Below are positions 5,757 through 6,837 of a DNA stretch of 6,837 nucleotides, in pieces (position 1 is the stretch's first letter; each line of letters opens with the position of its first letter). The position numbers and the translations under genes are program-made. The stretch comes from Myxococcota bacterium (GTDB taxonomy: Bacteria > Myxococcota_C > UBA6777), in NCBI GenBank assembly GCA_963169055.1, contig CAUJFU010000028.1, positions 1 through 6,837 on the forward strand. The letters are read 5' to 3'. The notes below the pieces were generated by a model. The model saw nothing but the letters and a program-made list of their open reading frames with translations, did no database searches and was not told where the DNA came from.

Positions 5757-6837
5757 TCAATCGTCGCTGGCGAGAAGCTGAGAGGCCGAAAGAGAGAGGG
5801 GTGGAGATTGTGCGGAACCTTCGAGAAGAAGGGAAGGAAGGTCTTTATCGGCTTCGAGGATCAGGTGAGCTTTGAGGGGTGGGGCGTCAGGTTGGGACAT
5901 GGCTTGGAGTAGCATCCGACTCAAAGGGCGGGCAACATAGCGTTCGATAGCACGCAAGAGAGGTCGGGCTCCAAGCGATGGATCGAGGCTTTTTTTGACA
6001 AGAGCGGCCAAAGCATCGTCATCTCCGCGCAGATGGACATCTTGAGCTGCGGCACGTTCGGCCAATTCATCGAAGTGCATACGTGCGATCTTGAGTAGAT
6101 CTTCTTCGACAAGGGGTTGGAAGAGGATGGTTTCGTCCACGCGGTTGAGGAACTCGGGTCGAAAAAAGCGCCGTAGTTCGGTATCAATCTCTTCTTTAGG
6201 AACGAATTCTTCTTCGGAGACTTGGAAGCCGACGGCTTTGCGTTGGCGTTGGAAACGTTCGGCGAGCAAGTTGGAGGTCATGATAAAGACCGCGTGTCGG
6301 CCATCTACGGTGCGGCCCAAAGAGTCGGTCAATCGGCCTTCTTCAAACAATTGCAAGAAAAGGTCGAGGACTTCGGGGTGGGCTTTTTCGATCTCGTCCA
6401 TCAACACGACACTATAGGGGCGATGGTGAAGTTGAGCGAGGATCTGGCGCTCTTCGCCGTACCCGACATAACCGGGGGGAGCGCCGATGAGTCGAGAAGT
6501 GCTGTGTTTTTCGGCATACTCGGACATATCGAGGCGGATCAAGGCGGATTCTTGGCCGAAGAGTTCTCGGGCCAAGCAACGGCAAAGCTCGGTTTTGCCG
6601 ACCCCACTTGGCCCCAAGAACAACATGACAGCGGTGGGTCGGCTGGCGCGTTTGAGGCCAGCACGTCCCATTTGTATGGCTTGGGAAACCGCCTTAACAG
6701 CGGGTTCTTGGCCGAGGACACGTTGGGCGAGACGTTCTTGGAGTTTGAGCAAGCGGATGCTTTCTTCGAGGGAGATCTCGCCCACAGGGATGCCAGTCCA
6801 ATCGGCAAGGACTTTGAAGACGGGAGCTTCGGTGACA
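5757..6837 (-). CDS. Clp/Hsp100 AAA+ unfoldase, C-terminal part (ClpC/ClpA-like)
   Basis: The frame enters from the right edge and gives 359 residues ending at TGA 5757-5759. Counting from the first full codon (6836), ADWTGIPV (11-18) is the hallmark joining segment before the second ATPase domain. Walker A GPSGVGKT is at 75-82, the pore-loop segment GAPPGYVGYGEE at 118-129, Walker B VVLMDE at 143-148, FRPEFLNRVD with its arginine finger at 225-234, and sensor-2 GAR at 289-291. A loop containing VGF (202-204; bases 6225-6233) matches the ClpP-docking tripeptide of ClpC/ClpA/ClpX and is absent from ClpB. This protein is therefore probably the ATP-driven unfoldase of a ClpP protease complex in the cytoplasm (inference). 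The pore region differs from the usual EEGG (here GEERQ). The N-domain and first ATPase domain lie outside the window, so the exact subfamily is uncertain. It is convergent with modC. Confidence 0.92.
   Translation of the reverse strand, partial: VTEAPVFKVLADWTGIPVGEISLEESIRLLKLQERLAQRVLGQEPAVKAVSQAIQMGRAGLKRASRPTAVMLFLGPSGVGKTELCRCLARELFGQESALIRLDMSEYAEKHSTSRLIGAPPGYVGYGEERQILAQLHHRPYSVVLMDEIEKAHPEVLDLFLQLFEEGRLTDSLGRTVDGRHAVFIMTSNLLAERFQRQRKAVGFQVSEEEFVPKEEIDTELRRFFRPEFLNRVDETILFQPLVEEDLLKIARMHFDELAERAAAQDVHLRGDDDALAALVKKSLDPSLGARPLLRAIERYVARPLSRMLLQAMSQPDAPPLKAHLILEADKDLPSLLLEGSAQSPPLSLSASQLLASDD

Noticed and set aside
1-6837. tRNA, rRNA, CRISPR array, transposase or phage gene
   Set aside because: No cloverleaf-like, rRNA-like or regularly spaced repeat sequence and no transposase or integrase motif was seen on either strand.

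Overview
This window is ordinary bacterial chromosome, fairly GC-rich and densely coding. It carries five recognisable protein genes, plus one gene that enters from the left edge or leaves at the right edge at each end. The binding protein has a Sec-type N-terminus without a lipobox cysteine, so a soluble periplasmic protein and a Gram-negative (diderm) host are the simplest reading. I cannot name the taxon from sequence alone.

Layout from left to right. (1) 1-646, minus strand: a short-chain dehydrogenase/reductase (SDR), cut off at its C-terminus by the window edge. (2) 647-990: a divergent intergenic region with a structured repeat (copy A, 695-814) and a possible 20-residue leader ORF (776-838, minus) with a strong ribosome-binding site, lying upstream of the SDR gene. 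(3) 991-2655, plus: a 554-residue FAD-dependent oxidoreductase of the phytoene desaturase / carotenoid isomerase / retinol saturase superfamily. (4) 2656-2757: a short gap with a partial duplication of the preceding gene's 3' end, a consensus -35 box and an inverted repeat that could be an operator. (5) 2758-5541, plus: a tight three-gene molybdate/tungstate-type ABC importer, modA-modB-modC, with gaps of 6 and 0 bases. (6) 5542-5756: a convergent gap holding copy B of the repeat in the opposite orientation to copy A, including a probable terminator for the gene on the right. (7) 5757-6837, minus: the C-terminal part of a Clp/Hsp100 AAA+ unfoldase with a ClpP-docking loop, entering from beyond the right edge.

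The genes that clearly work together are modABC: ModA captures the oxyanion in the periplasm, ModB forms the channel and ModC supplies ATP hydrolysis. The SDR, the oxidoreductase and the Clp ATPase have no demonstrated link to them.

Three things go beyond routine annotation. The roughly 120-bp structured repeat occurs twice in inverted orientation around the oxidoreductase-modABC block. The plus strand changes from C/A-rich to G/T-rich at about 3.5 kb regardless of gene direction, as at a replication-strand boundary. The gap before modA has a duplicated, palindrome-containing structure. I found no convincing novel multi-gene system; the repeat family with its associated micro-ORF is the best candidate for something undescribed.
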